Of a stretch of 8,162 nucleotides of DNA, positions 1-5,779 are shown in pieces. Made by a program: the position numbers and the translations under genes. The notes beneath the pieces are model-generated. The model ran no database searches. It was given only the letters and a program-made list of their open reading frames with translations, and was not told the DNA's origin. The first letter of the stretch is position 1, and the number at the start of each line of letters is the position of its first letter. Source of the DNA: Methanobacteriota archaeon (GTDB lineage Archaea; Thermoplasmatota; Poseidoniia; Poseidoniales; Thalassarchaeaceae); NCBI GenBank assembly GCA_002724815.1, contig PBPV01000008.1, positions 29,829-37,990 of the forward strand, read 5' to 3'.

Positions 1-1401
1 GGTAGCGGTTCAGATTTGGATGATGAATTGATGCAGAAAATGGCCTATGCCACCATCGATTTTCACCTCACAGAAGTTGAACGCTGTTTGCATATGAATG
101 GTGGGCCGAAACTGTCGGGATTTAGATCAGGAACTCGTCCAAAATGGCCTGCACCAGATGGTTTTCCATACGATTGGGACACCCCACACCCTGCTGCAAC
201 CACGGGTGACTGCACCCTAATGGAAGCTTGGGAAATTGCACGTCCATGGTTTGTCGACCCCGACGCAGGAACATTCAGTCTGGGAACCATTCACCCTGAA
301 CATTGGTTTTGGGGCGAATACGATTTTGTCTACGATTGGGAAGGACATGTTTCAATCATCGATCTCAAAGCAGCGATGGGAGACAACGATCGTTCATCCG
401 GATATGTGCTGCAATTGGAGATTTATGCATGGTTGTGGTGGGAAACCCACGGGCGTTCTTCGCGCGTCCAAGACCTGCGAATCTGGTATGCAGGTTCCAA
501 TCAAGTGAAACAAGTCACGGCACCGGATGAAGAACGACTGTTGGAATTGGACGTTCAACTTCGTGAAACCTATGATTCACTCTTTGAAAATCGAAGTGAA
601 GATGTTGTCGATTATCCGGCCAAACCGGCGCCACTTGAATTGTTTGAAGCGGGCGGAATCCACGTGGGTACGAGTGAGGATCCTCTCGCAAGATGCATCG
701 ATTGTACTCATCGAAGCATCTGTCCGAATGGAGAAAATCGAAGTGAATTGCCAAACATGGATCGTTTGCAACATGAAGGGCGACAATGGCCCATTACACC
801 CTCAAATCAATTGCGTACAAGAATTAATATCTGTGGTGAAGTCACTGGACTGTTGTCCCCCCAAAGCGATGATGAAGGGAATATCCAAATCAAATTCAAT
901 CTACAACAAGGTGTGGACCGGGTCGAAGTGAAAAATTGCTATTTCCCGAAACCAAAACGAATTACACGTCGAATTGCAAATGGGGCACATGTACGCATTA
1001 AGGGTGGCCGACCCACAGAATGGAACCTGACTCCAAGTGTCGAATTGGATGACCTTTCAGAAATTGAAATCATCGATCCAAATGATGCCGATGGGGAACA
1101 AATTGTCGGGATGACCACAGCCGGTAGTGTGGTAGGCAGAGTCATGACGATTCGTGACACGACATGGCAGAAATTTCGCTCAGGTTCGGGCAAACCAAAA
1201 TGGCGATTGACAATACAGGATGCCACCGGGAGCATTGACATCGTGGCCTATGCCTTTGCCGTCCCACCCAGTGCCCGTTCAGTTCGACCAGGGGATGAAA
1301 TCGCCATTCTGAACGGTGTATACTCAGAATTCTTTGGACGGCCTGAGATCAAGTTCCAGAAGAACACACGCTTGGCAATTCTCAGTCGTCGTGAAGATTA
1401 A
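1..1401 (+). CDS. Cas4/RecB-like PD-(D/E)XK nuclease with two C-terminal OB-like domains (5' partial)
   Basis: The reading frame is open from base 1 and no stop lies before the first possible start (TTG at 16), so the gene probably begins outside the window. Numbering residues from that TTG, the nuclease core is visible as Asp103 in a Glu-Tyr-Asp-Phe context, Asp116-Leu-Lys118 after two isoleucines, and Gln133-X3-Tyr137. This is the D...DxK...QxxxY order of the RecB/Cas4 branch of PD-(D/E)XK nucleases. A cysteine set Cys227-X2-Cys230-X5-Cys236 follows, spaced as in the C-terminal part of the Cas4/AddB 4Fe-4S cluster; Cys24 could be the fourth ligand. Residues about 268-355 and 372-455 look like OB folds, the second resembling the tRNA_anti/RPA type. 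Inference: a DNA-end or single-strand nuclease in repair or replication with its own ssDNA-binding modules. No adaptation genes or CRISPR repeats are nearby, so a CRISPR role is not supported. The fold call is firm; the exact family is not. Confidence 0.8.
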   Translation, partial: GSGSDLDDELMQKMAYATIDFHLTEVERCLHMNGGPKLSGFRSGTRPKWPAPDGFPYDWDTPHPAATTGDCTLMEAWEIARPWFVDPDAGTFSLGTIHPEHWFWGEYDFVYDWEGHVSIIDLKAAMGDNDRSSGYVLQLEIYAWLWWETHGRSSRVQDLRIWYAGSNQVKQVTAPDEERLLELDVQLRETYDSLFENRSEDVVDYPAKPAPLELFEAGGIHVGTSEDPLARCIDCTHRSICPNGENRSELPNMDRLQHEGRQWPITPSNQLRTRINICGEVTGLLSPQSDDEGNIQIKFNLQQGVDRVEVKNCYFPKPKRITRRIANGAHVRIKGGRPTEWNLTPSVELDDLSEIEIIDPNDADGEQIVGMTTAGSVVGRVMTIRDTTWQKFRSGSGKPKWRLTIQDATGSIDIVAYAFAVPPSARSVRPGDEIAILNGVYSEFFGRPEIKFQKNTRLAILSRRED

Positions 1402-1598
1402 CCACCGCTGGATACGATGATTAGTTCAATCTCAATGTCGCCAGTGATGGTAGAGGTATGAGGTACAATTTGATCCTCCACAACCGTGAGTACAGTTGAA
1501 GGTGGTATTTCCATTTTTTCAAGGACTTTGGCGATGGTCACAGGTGAATCGTACTGCTGAATTGTGCGTTCGCCTTCGTGGGTAATGCCAACCTCCAT
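1398..1598 (-). CDS. Ubiquitin-like small archaeal modifier / ThiS-MoaD-like protein
   Basis: A 66-residue protein with a beta-grasp pattern. A segment Ile31-Pro-Pro-Ser-Thr-Val-Leu is followed by a hydrophobic strand and an acidic turn (Glu41-Asp-Gln-Ile-Val-Pro), then Gly53-Asp with a strand running to the C-terminus Ser-Ser-Gly-Gly. The terminal diglycine is what E1-like enzymes adenylate in ThiS, MoaD, Urm1 and SAMP proteins. In archaea these act as sulfur carriers for tRNA thiolation or molybdopterin, or as protein modifiers. The ATG at 1596-1598 is the only usable start: no in-frame ATG, GTG or TTG lies between it and the tRNA 3' end, 34 bases upstream. A longer open frame exists but runs through the tRNA. 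A purine-rich stretch lies about 14 bases before the ATG, so the ribosome site is weak. Only Lys24 and Lys28 are available for chain formation. ThiS, MoaD or SAMP cannot be separated by eye. Confidence 0.82.
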   Translation of the reverse strand: MEVGITHEGERTIQQYDSPVTIAKVLEKMEIPPSTVLTVVEDQIVPHTSTITGDIEIELIIVSSGG

Positions 1599-1632
1599 GC
1601 CGATCGGCTGAAGCCTTCCCTTGATGAGTGTT

Positions 1633-1718
1633 TGGCGCCGAGAGGGAGATTTGAACTCCCGCGTCACGAGAACAGTGGATTTCGAATCCACCGCAATACC
1701 GGGCTATGCGATCTCGGC
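1633..1718 (-). tRNA. tRNA-Ser (anticodon CGA), CCA end encoded
   Basis: Read on the minus strand, the gene folds as a class II tRNA. The acceptor stem GCCGAGA (1718-1712) pairs perfectly with UCUCGGC (1643-1637), followed by discriminator G (1636) and an encoded CCA (1635-1633). The D stem is GCA/UGC, with a loop containing GG. The anticodon stem GUGGA/UCCAC closes the loop UUCGAAA, giving anticodon CGA, which reads the serine codon UCG. A 14-base variable region follows, as expected for tRNA-Ser, and then T stem GGGAG/CUCCC around UUCAAAU. There is no sign of an intron. It sits 42 bases after the PAC2 stop and 34 bases before the modifier start, so it could be processed from a longer transcript. 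No convincing promoter of its own was seen. Confidence 0.97.
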
Positions 1719-1760
1719 TATAGTACGTCGAGGCTTATGCTTGAGATAAGTCTGACGAGT

Positions 1761-2513
1761 CTAAACATAGAAGCCGGCGCCCGAGTCATCTTCACTCAAA
1801 TCAATGCCTGCAATTTCTTTCCCTTCCATCATTGAGAGTAAACGTGCAGCCATTTCTCGAGTGTTGTCAATGGGCAAATCAAGCCCCAATTCAAAGTCCA
1901 AACTTAGGCGGTGTGCTAGTCGATCTGCAGTCACAACATCGACACTGGTCCCCACCGTTTCTGCACAGTAGGCTGCGGCTCTCACACCACTCAACGGTGA
2001 GAGTGAGACAATGAGGCCCGCCAAGCCGAGCATGCCCCCAGAGGGCTGTTCTGAACTCACAAGAATTCCTCGCTTCTTCAACTCAGAGGTCGTATCTTCT
2101 GAAGGACTGGCAAGATGGATTTGTTCATCGCCAGGATTTGCACTCAATCCTGCAAGAACGACGGCGAATGGTGTAGAATGAGTTCGGGCCAGTTGCAAAA
2201 TGGCTTCTGCAGTTTCATGTTGACCACGAGGAGTCATCGGCTGCCCATTTCCAGAGATGGTGATCACCGTTTGCGAATGGCCCAAATTAACGGAATGAAT
2301 TGAGAGATGAGGAGGGACCAAAAAACCGTCTTCAAGTACGGAATGAGGAGGTAGATCCGGATGGATGATTCTACCAATCAGGTGTGATTCTAGCTCTTCA
2401 TTGAGGGTATCTACCACGAGTTTTCCGACATTGCCCACACCGGGGACGGCCACGATAAGGAGTTGGTGCTCAGGCAATCCTTCTGTTCCAATCCAATGGA
2501 CTGAAGCGGTCAT
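1761..2513 (-). CDS. PAC2-family (proteasome assembly chaperone-like) protein with C-terminal HbYX motif
   Basis: A 250-residue protein of the PAC2 / archaeal Pba family. Visible family traits are an N-terminal strand followed by Pro-Gly-Val-Gly-Asn-Val-Gly (residues 24-30), a central hydrophobic strand ending in Ala-Gly-Leu (118-123), and the glycine-rich Ser-Gly-Gly-Met-Leu-Gly-Leu (158-164). Archaeal relatives such as PbaA bind the alpha ring of the 20S proteasome through a C-terminal hydrophobic-Tyr-X motif. This protein ends in Phe248-Tyr249-Val250, which fits that motif exactly. It is the last gene of the translation operon. Its ATG overlaps the nop10 stop as ATGA, and GGAGG lies 10 bases upstream inside nop10, so translation is probably coupled. 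Family membership is well supported. The proteasome role is inferred from the family and the tail. Other PAC2 members have no known function. Confidence 0.88.
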   Translation of the reverse strand: MTASVHWIGTEGLPEHQLLIVAVPGVGNVGKLVVDTLNEELESHLIGRIIHPDLPPHSVLEDGFLVPPHLSIHSVNLGHSQTVITISGNGQPMTPRGQHETAEAILQLARTHSTPFAVVLAGLSANPGDEQIHLASPSEDTTSELKKRGILVSSEQPSGGMLGLAGLIVSLSPLSGVRAAAYCAETVGTSVDVVTADRLAHRLSLDFELGLDLPIDNTREMAARLLSMMEGKEIAGIDLSEDDSGAGFYV

Positions 2514-2719
2514 TCTTGCTCATCCTCCGGGGAGGGCAATTGATCGACCCATTCTTCCGACTCTACGTTCTTTAATTTCCGCCGAAGATCTGCACGCGAA
2601 TCTTCCGGTGAAAATCGCATGGGTACAGCAGCCTGTGCAGGCGCGCCGCATTCAGCACAGGTTTCAGACAAGCCATACGCACCACAGGCCGTGCATTTCT
2701 GCAATCGTGTCCGAGCCAT
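2510..2719 (-). CDS. nop10: Nop10, H/ACA ribonucleoprotein subunit
   Basis: A 69-residue protein with a zinc-ribbon start, Cys9-X2-Cys12 and Cys21-X2-Cys24, and the Nop10 signature Arg-Phe-Ser-Pro-Glu-Asp at residues 35-40 followed by a basic Arg-Arg-Lys-Leu. Nop10 is an essential core subunit, with Cbf5, Gar1 and L7Ae, of the H/ACA complex that makes pseudouridine in archaeal rRNA at sites chosen by guide RNAs. The archaeal form keeps all four cysteines, as here. The tail after about residue 50 is acidic and slightly longer than in compact archaeal versions. The gene lies between the aIF2alpha gene (50 bases upstream) and the PAC2 gene (4-base ATGA overlap). That order is conserved in many archaea and supports the call. 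Confidence 0.95.
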   Translation of the reverse strand: MARTRLQKCTACGAYGLSETCAECGAPAQAAVPMRFSPEDSRADLRRKLKNVESEEWVDQLPSPEDEQE

Positions 2720-2769
2720 AACGCGCCCCTTCTTTGCGAGGCCTTTGAACCTCTCTCTTGTTCAAGGGT

Positions 2770-3555
2770 TCATTGACGAGAGATTTCGACCTTACCGACA
2801 TCGGCGCTGATGTGCTCTGAAATGGCAGCCTCCACCAAATCCCAGTGTGATTCAGCAACATCCCAATCGGGGGCTTTCAACTCAATCCTGTATTCAGGTG
2901 CACCGTCGTAGTAAGCCGAGACTTCAACCTCATCTTCCTTAGATGCGCAATCTTCCGCAGCAGAGAGCGCCTTTCGGATAATCTCAATCCCCTCACTGCC
3001 GTGAATCTGTATGTCAGCTGTGGCACGGATGTTGACGAATTCGGGGATGATGTTTTCAACGGCGGTCTCAATGAAAATGGCCATCCATTCCCCTTCAAAT
3101 CCTTCATTTTTGAGTGCATCATTGTCGATGGCTGTTTCCTCAAATGCAGCATAAAGCCCACCAAAGGTTTCACTCAATTCTACACTCATTTCAGAAATCT
3201 TGTCATCATCCCAATTGGAACGTTCTCCAACAATGCGGAGCAATTGGCTGGCTCGTTGTTTATTCTTCCAGCGCTGAAGAGTATCCCTGCGACGCTCATC
3301 GCTCACAGATTTGATACTGAGTTCGACACTACGCTTGTCCTTCTTGACTTTGATGACCTTTGCAACAACACGTTGTCCTTCGCGAACAATAGATCGAATA
3401 TTCTTGACCCAACCGGAGGCAACTTCACCAATGAAAATGAATCCTTCTCGGCCAGGGTAACCATCTAAATCAACGTAAACCCCGTTTTGCTTGACTGAAC
3501 CGATGGTGCAAACCAAGAATTCACCGAGTTCCGGCCAAGTATCCTGATTCGACAT
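2770..3555 (-). CDS. Translation initiation factor 2 subunit alpha (aIF2alpha)
   Basis: A 261-residue protein close to the usual archaeal length. Residues about 10-85 form an S1 RNA-binding domain: Gly-Glu-Phe-Leu-Val-Cys, the Gly-Val-Tyr-Val-Asp-Leu strand, Gly-Arg-Glu-Gly-Phe-Ile, and Trp-Val-Lys-Asn-Ile-Arg leading to Arg-Glu-Gly-Gln. The middle (about 90-170) is the helical domain, and the C-terminal part (about 175-261) is the alpha/beta domain that binds the gamma subunit. With the beta and gamma subunits it brings initiator Met-tRNA to the small ribosomal subunit. The gene starts 13 bases after the S27e stop, behind a G-rich stretch (GGGGGT on the minus strand), and is followed by nop10. 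Order and spacing indicate one transcript starting at L44e. Confidence 0.96.
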   Translation of the reverse strand: MSNQDTWPELGEFLVCTIGSVKQNGVYVDLDGYPGREGFIFIGEVASGWVKNIRSIVREGQRVVAKVIKVKKDKRSVELSIKSVSDERRRDTLQRWKNKQRASQLLRIVGERSNWDDDKISEMSVELSETFGGLYAAFEETAIDNDALKNEGFEGEWMAIFIETAVENIIPEFVNIRATADIQIHGSEGIEIIRKALSAAEDCASKEDEVEVSAYYDGAPEYRIELKAPDWDVAESHWDLVEAAISEHISADVGKVEISRQ

Positions 3556-3568
3556 TGCTTGACCCCCT

Positions 3569-3742
3569 TTACTCGAGGATCTCAGCTACGGTTGCGCCTG
3601 TAAGTTGCGCCTTTCCACCCGCGGGGCGGGCGAGAACTGAGCCACAAACACCGCAATTGATCACGGTGTTCGCTCGCTCGAAAATGATCTGCTCATTGCC
3701 ACAATCTCTGCAATGTACACGAAGGAACTTACTGGTCGCCAT
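3569..3742 (-). CDS. rps27e: Ribosomal protein S27e
   Basis: A 57-residue small-subunit protein with an intact zinc ribbon: Cys11-X2-Cys14 and Cys30-X2-Cys33, in the typical context of a hydrophobic strand between the two pairs (Ile-Ile-Phe). The C-terminal Gly-Gly-Lys-Ala-Gln-Leu-Thr-Gly is characteristic of S27e. The ATG at 3740-3742 is chosen because it gives the normal family length and is preceded by AGGTGA at a spacing of 5 bases. A longer open frame from 3796 would run into the L44e gene and has no family support. The ribosome site sits in the 14-base gap after the L44e stop, so the two ribosomal genes are tightly packed. Confidence 0.96.
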   Translation of the reverse strand: MATSKFLRVHCRDCGNEQIIFERANTVINCGVCGSVLARPAGGKAQLTGATVAEILE

Positions 3743-3756
3743 TTGTTTCACCTGAA

Positions 3757-4041
3757 TCACTTGTCGACGAGTTCGAATTTCTTCGCTCGCTTGCATGGAG
3801 GAGTATGTGCCTTACCGGTTTCTGTGCAACGGTAAATGATGTTGACTCGCTTGGTTGGCTTTTCACGGCCTTCGGGTTTAGGACGTGGGAAACCACGGTA
3901 TCCAGCCATGACTCGACGGAAACGGCGCTGACCCCACTTCAATTCACTCGCACGGCGCTTCTTTACGCGCTCAACAGTATGCATGGTGTGGCGTCCAGCC
4001 TTGGGGCTGTAGCGCTTGACCTGTCGTGGCATTTTGACCAT
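3757..4041 (-). CDS. rpl44e: Ribosomal protein L44e with degenerate zinc-ribbon
   Basis: A 94-residue large-subunit protein, the first gene of the minus-strand operon. The body is clearly L44e: Met-Pro-Arg at the start, Arg-Ala-Ser-Glu-Leu-Lys-Trp-Gly at about 30-37, the Arg-Arg-Phe-Arg-Arg-Val run, Ala-Gly-Tyr-Arg-Gly-Phe-Pro-Arg-Pro, and Lys-Lys-Phe-Glu-Leu-Val near the end. The usual two Cys-X2-Cys pairs are not kept. The first pair is Ser12 and Ala15. In the second, Cys72 remains but its partner is Thr75; Cys83 is extra. This protein therefore probably does not bind zinc in the standard way. The ATG at 4039-4041 is preferred over the one at Met4 because GAGGAGG lies 7 bases before it. Confidence 0.96.
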   Translation of the reverse strand: MVKMPRQVKRYSPKAGRHTMHTVERVKKRRASELKWGQRRFRRVMAGYRGFPRPKPEGREKPTKRVNIIYRCTETGKAHTPPCKRAKKFELVDK

Positions 4042-4048
4042 GGTTGAG

Positions 4049-4055
4049 CCTCCTC
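4049..4055 (-). promoter_or_regulatory. Shine-Dalgarno site of the L44e operon
   Basis: GAGGAGG on the minus strand, 7 bases before the L44e ATG at 4041. It is a strong match to the archaeal 16S 3' end and fixes the first of two nearby in-frame ATG codons as the start. Confidence 0.75.
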
Positions 4056-4086
4056 ACCGTTGGGTGCGAGCCTGCGACCATCGACC

Positions 4087-4096
4087 TCTATATGAG
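4087..4096. promoter_or_regulatory. Candidate shared TATA element in the divergent spacer
   Basis: The 115-base spacer between L44e (minus) and the 7-TM gene (plus) is fairly G+C-rich except for a TATATGA/TCATATA core. Read on the minus strand it lies about 50 bases before the L44e ATG, giving a predicted start site 25-30 bases later and a short leader holding the ribosome site. Read on the plus strand it lies about 65 bases before the ATG at 4157. The element is nearly symmetric, so it could serve either or both directions. There is no clear purine-rich BRE on either side. Confidence 0.35.
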
Positions 4097-4156
4097 GGTG
4101 TCGCGCACGATAGGACTGCAAAACAAGTGACTGCGCCGCAAAGTCGGTCAACCTTG

Positions 4157-4990
4157 ATGAACCTAAACCAATGGCGTCGTCACATGTTCGGGATGTCGGA
4201 CCCGCGGATTGGCTTTTGGCTACCGCTGGTCTTGTTCTGTCTTTCCATCGGATTCTGGTTCACCGATCGTAAAGATCCACGGAAAAGATTGGCAATTCCT
4301 GGATTTGTTCTATCCGTTGCATTGGTGGCCTCCTTCGGCATCACCACTCGTGGCGAGGATGGTCCAGAAACTGCTCTTCTTGCAGTATTCTTGCACATGC
4401 TGGTGCCCGTCACTTGCATGGCCGTAGGGACATTGATTGCCACCTTCTCAGGACCCTCCCCTGTTGGACCCCTTCCTCGTGGATTAAGGCCGATGGGATT
4501 TTTCATGGCCTACTTCGGTTTGGTTTGGATTGCATGGATGTTGATTTCCGAACCCCCCTCAGCCATCGCCAATGGAATCGGCCAAACCACCTGGGGGGCA
4601 TGGGTCGATGCATTCTTGACGATTCTGATTTTGATCTCTGCACTTGCCGGCGCTTTCTGTATCATGATGGGTGAAGAGCGACACAAGGAGGCGCTAACCT
4701 TGGCAGGATTGACCATTGCGGGAGGGCTAATGTTCTACGAGATCATGCACAATGGTTCGCAGGGGATGGGTGCTTCAGGTTGGCATTCGATTCATTGGAG
4801 TGAACTGATGTTCTTATTCGGGGGGTTACTTGGAACCCTCAGCTCTGTAATCGCGTTCATTGCTTTGGTCTATATAGCCGAAAGGCGCGCTCCCGACCCT
4901 GATGTTGTCGCCCCTTTGACCGAGGAAGAAAAGAGTGTAGTTGAGGCCGTTCTGCGAACGAATCTCAATCTGATGGAGGGCGAAGAATGA
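4157..4990 (+). CDS. Unknown seven-helix membrane protein
   Basis: A 277-residue protein I do not recognise. Hydrophobic segments at about residues 18-36, 46-63, 73-97, 112-131, 150-171, 179-197 and 216-240 predict seven membrane helices. A charged loop (Asp-Arg-Lys-Asp-Pro-Arg-Lys-Arg at 37-44) lies after helix 1. The acidic tail after residue 241 (Pro-Leu-Thr-Glu-Glu-Glu-Lys) is probably in the cytoplasm. The segment between helices 6 and 7 carries His198, Asn199, His210, His213, Trp214 and Glu216, which could be a metal or ligand site; this is a guess. There is no cleavable signal peptide. The ATG at 4157 is the first good start beyond the L44e gene; it lacks a clear ribosome site, and Met10 or Met13 are alternatives. 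The gene overlaps the next membrane protein gene by ATGA, so the two are likely made together. Confidence 0.75.
   Translation: MNLNQWRRHMFGMSDPRIGFWLPLVLFCLSIGFWFTDRKDPRKRLAIPGFVLSVALVASFGITTRGEDGPETALLAVFLHMLVPVTCMAVGTLIATFSGPSPVGPLPRGLRPMGFFMAYFGLVWIAWMLISEPPSAIANGIGQTTWGAWVDAFLTILILISALAGAFCIMMGEERHKEALTLAGLTIAGGLMFYEIMHNGSQGMGASGWHSIHWSELMFLFGGLLGTLSSVIAFIALVYIAERRAPDPDVVAPLTEEEKSVVEAVLRTNLNLMEGEE
4975..4980 (+). promoter_or_regulatory. Shine-Dalgarno site inside the 7-TM gene
   Basis: GGAGGG lies 6 bases before the ATG at 4987. It sits in the last codons of the 7-TM gene and supports re-initiation across the ATGA overlap. Confidence 0.7.
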
Positions 4991-5457
4991 CGCAAAAGAA
5001 GGATGCTTGGTGGAAGCCAGTCGCGTTACTGATGCTGGTCATCGCCTTCGGCATGGACCTGTTGGTTTGGCAACTATCAGGTGGTGTTGAATTCTCTACC
5101 ATCGCACAGGAAGCGATTCGAGGATTCATCTTGGCCTTCGGTGGCACCAGCATCGCCTTGCTCACAATCAGCCTCGGTTCCTTGCATCGCCATTCACAAT
5201 GGAAAGAGCAAATCACTGGCTTGCTATTACTCTCTGTAATCGCTTTGTACTTGGCCCACTCTGAATATGGTCGATCCATTGACGGGATGCGGGAAGGCGG
5301 AACCATCCTACTTTCTGGACTCTCGGCAATGTTGGCCGCAGTGGGACTGGTATTCGGGTTGCTATTGGCATTGGTGACCGGAAGAGAACATGTCGCTGAC
5401 CCTCTTTTAGAGATGGAGTCAACCGGTGGCGACGTCTCAATCGAACTGAATGAGTGA
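4987..5457 (+). CDS. Unknown four-helix membrane protein
   Basis: A 156-residue protein I do not recognise. Four hydrophobic helices are predicted at about residues 11-31, 44-66, 75-92 and 105-131, with a short basic N-terminus (Lys4-Lys5) and an acidic C-terminal tail ending in Glu-Leu-Asn-Glu. Asp24 lies within helix 1, Glu42 just before helix 2 and Glu93 just after helix 3. A charged residue in a helix can mark a transport or assembly role, but nothing more specific is visible. The start overlaps the stop of the 7-TM gene (ATGA) and has a strong ribosome site, so the two are co-translated and plausibly form one complex. A 165-codon open frame on the opposite strand is judged a shadow because it lacks a ribosome site and has biased, low-complexity composition. 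Confidence 0.75.
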   Translation: MTQKKDAWWKPVALLMLVIAFGMDLLVWQLSGGVEFSTIAQEAIRGFILAFGGTSIALLTISLGSLHRHSQWKEQITGLLLLSVIALYLAHSEYGRSIDGMREGGTILLSGLSAMLAAVGLVFGLLLALVTGREHVADPLLEMESTGGDVSIELNE

Positions 5458-5464
5458 GCCAAGA

Positions 5465-5477
5465 CGCCCGTAGGGCG
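5465..5477 (+). repeat. Short perfect hairpin after the membrane protein pair
   Basis: CGCCC-GTA-GGGCG, a 5-bp G+C stem with a 3-base loop, 8 bases after the 4-TM stop. There is no T-tract behind it, so it is not a bacterial-style terminator. It may simply stabilise the 3' end of the upstream message. Confidence 0.4.
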
Positions 5478-5482
5478 GGTGA

Positions 5483-5505
5483 CAACCCTGATATACAGAG
5501 GGTTG
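5483..5505 (+). promoter_or_regulatory. Inverted repeat around a TATA-like core before L37e
   Basis: CAACCCT and AGGGTTG form a perfect 7-bp dyad around GATATACAG. The AT core lies about 35-40 bases before the L37e ATG, a workable distance for a TATA box with a short leader. The dyad could be an operator covering the promoter or an RNA hairpin; the sequence alone does not decide this. Confidence 0.4.
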
Positions 5506-5519
5506 GTCGCCGAGCCGCT

Positions 5520-5525
5520 GAGGTG
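5520..5525 (+). promoter_or_regulatory. Shine-Dalgarno site of L37e
   Basis: GAGGTG lies 5 bases before the ATG at 5531 and confirms that start over the internal Met8. Confidence 0.7.
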
Positions 5526-5530
5526 TCAAG

Positions 5531-5716
5531 ATGAGTAAGGGTACTCCAAGCATGGGCAAGCGCCAGAAGTCCACGCATATCCGCTGCCGTCGCTGCGGAC
5601 GCCACAGTTACCACAAGCAAAAGCGCCAATGTGCTTCCTGTGGATATGGCGTCACCTCCAAGATGCGTGGATACCGCTGGAACAAGCGAAATCGCACCAT
5701 GTATCAGAAGAAATGA
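5531..5716 (+). CDS. rpl37e: Ribosomal protein L37e
   Basis: A 61-residue, very basic large-subunit protein. It has the L37e start (Gly-Thr-Pro-Ser-Met-Gly-Lys-Arg), a complete zinc ribbon Cys19-X2-Cys22 / Cys34-X2-Cys37, and the family's Arg-Cys-Gly-Arg-His-Ser-Tyr-His stretch between the pairs. The end (Tyr-Arg-Trp-Asn-Lys-Arg) is also typical. Unlike L44e in this window, it keeps all four zinc ligands. It stands alone between the unknown membrane genes and purF, with its own likely promoter and ribosome site. In many archaea L37e is next to an Sm-like protein gene; no such gene is seen here. Confidence 0.97.
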   Translation: MSKGTPSMGKRQKSTHIRCRRCGRHSYHKQKRQCASCGYGVTSKMRGYRWNKRNRTMYQKK

Positions 5717-5760
5717 GCGGTTTTCGTCCCTTTAGGGACGCCGTCAAACTCTAAAGCCGC
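5717..5760 (+). repeat. Nested stem-loop after the L37e stop
   Basis: An inner perfect stem CGTCCC-TTTA-GGGACG (5725-5740) is enclosed by GCGGTTT (5717-5723) pairing with AAAGCCGC (5753-5760) with one bulged G. It begins at the base after the L37e stop. It may protect or end the L37e message, or belong to a purF leader. No T-tract terminator follows. Confidence 0.45.
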
Positions 5761-5764
5761 CAGT

Positions 5765-5779
5765 CCGACGACGGGTCGG
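5765..5779 (+). repeat. Hairpin immediately upstream of purF
   Basis: CCGAC-GACGG-GTCGG forms a 5-bp stem ending 8 bases before the purF ATG and overlaps a GGGTACCC palindrome (5778-5785). It occupies the place where a ribosome site would be, and no Shine-Dalgarno sequence is visible for purF. Confidence 0.4.

Noticed and set aside
1..1401. CRISPR adaptation Cas4
   Set aside because: No repeats, no cas1 or cas2, and the OB-like fusion differs from CRISPR-linked Cas4; only the nuclease fold is shared.
1599..1691. N-terminal extension of the ubiquitin-like modifier to an ATG at 1691
   Set aside because: It would translate through the anticodon and T arms of the tRNA-Ser and gives no family-like residues.
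3001..3468. 155-codon open frame on the plus strand opposite aIF2alpha
   Set aside because: aIF2alpha is certain on the other strand; the frame has no ribosome site and no recognisable domain.
4016..4156. Earlier start at 4016 for the 7-TM protein
   Set aside because: It overlaps the start of L44e and its ribosome site, and the added residues are not hydrophobic or family-like.
4965..5462. 165-codon open frame on the minus strand opposite the 4-TM gene
   Set aside because: Ser/Pro-rich mirror of a membrane protein gene, no ribosome site, and the plus-strand gene has strong coupling signals.
5465..5477. Rho-independent terminator
   Set aside because: The hairpin has no T-tract after it and the gene context is archaeal.
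5213..5629. 138-codon open frame on the minus strand across the 4-TM gene and L37e
   Set aside because: It covers a certain L37e gene and a spacer and has shadow-like Arg/Ala/Leu composition.
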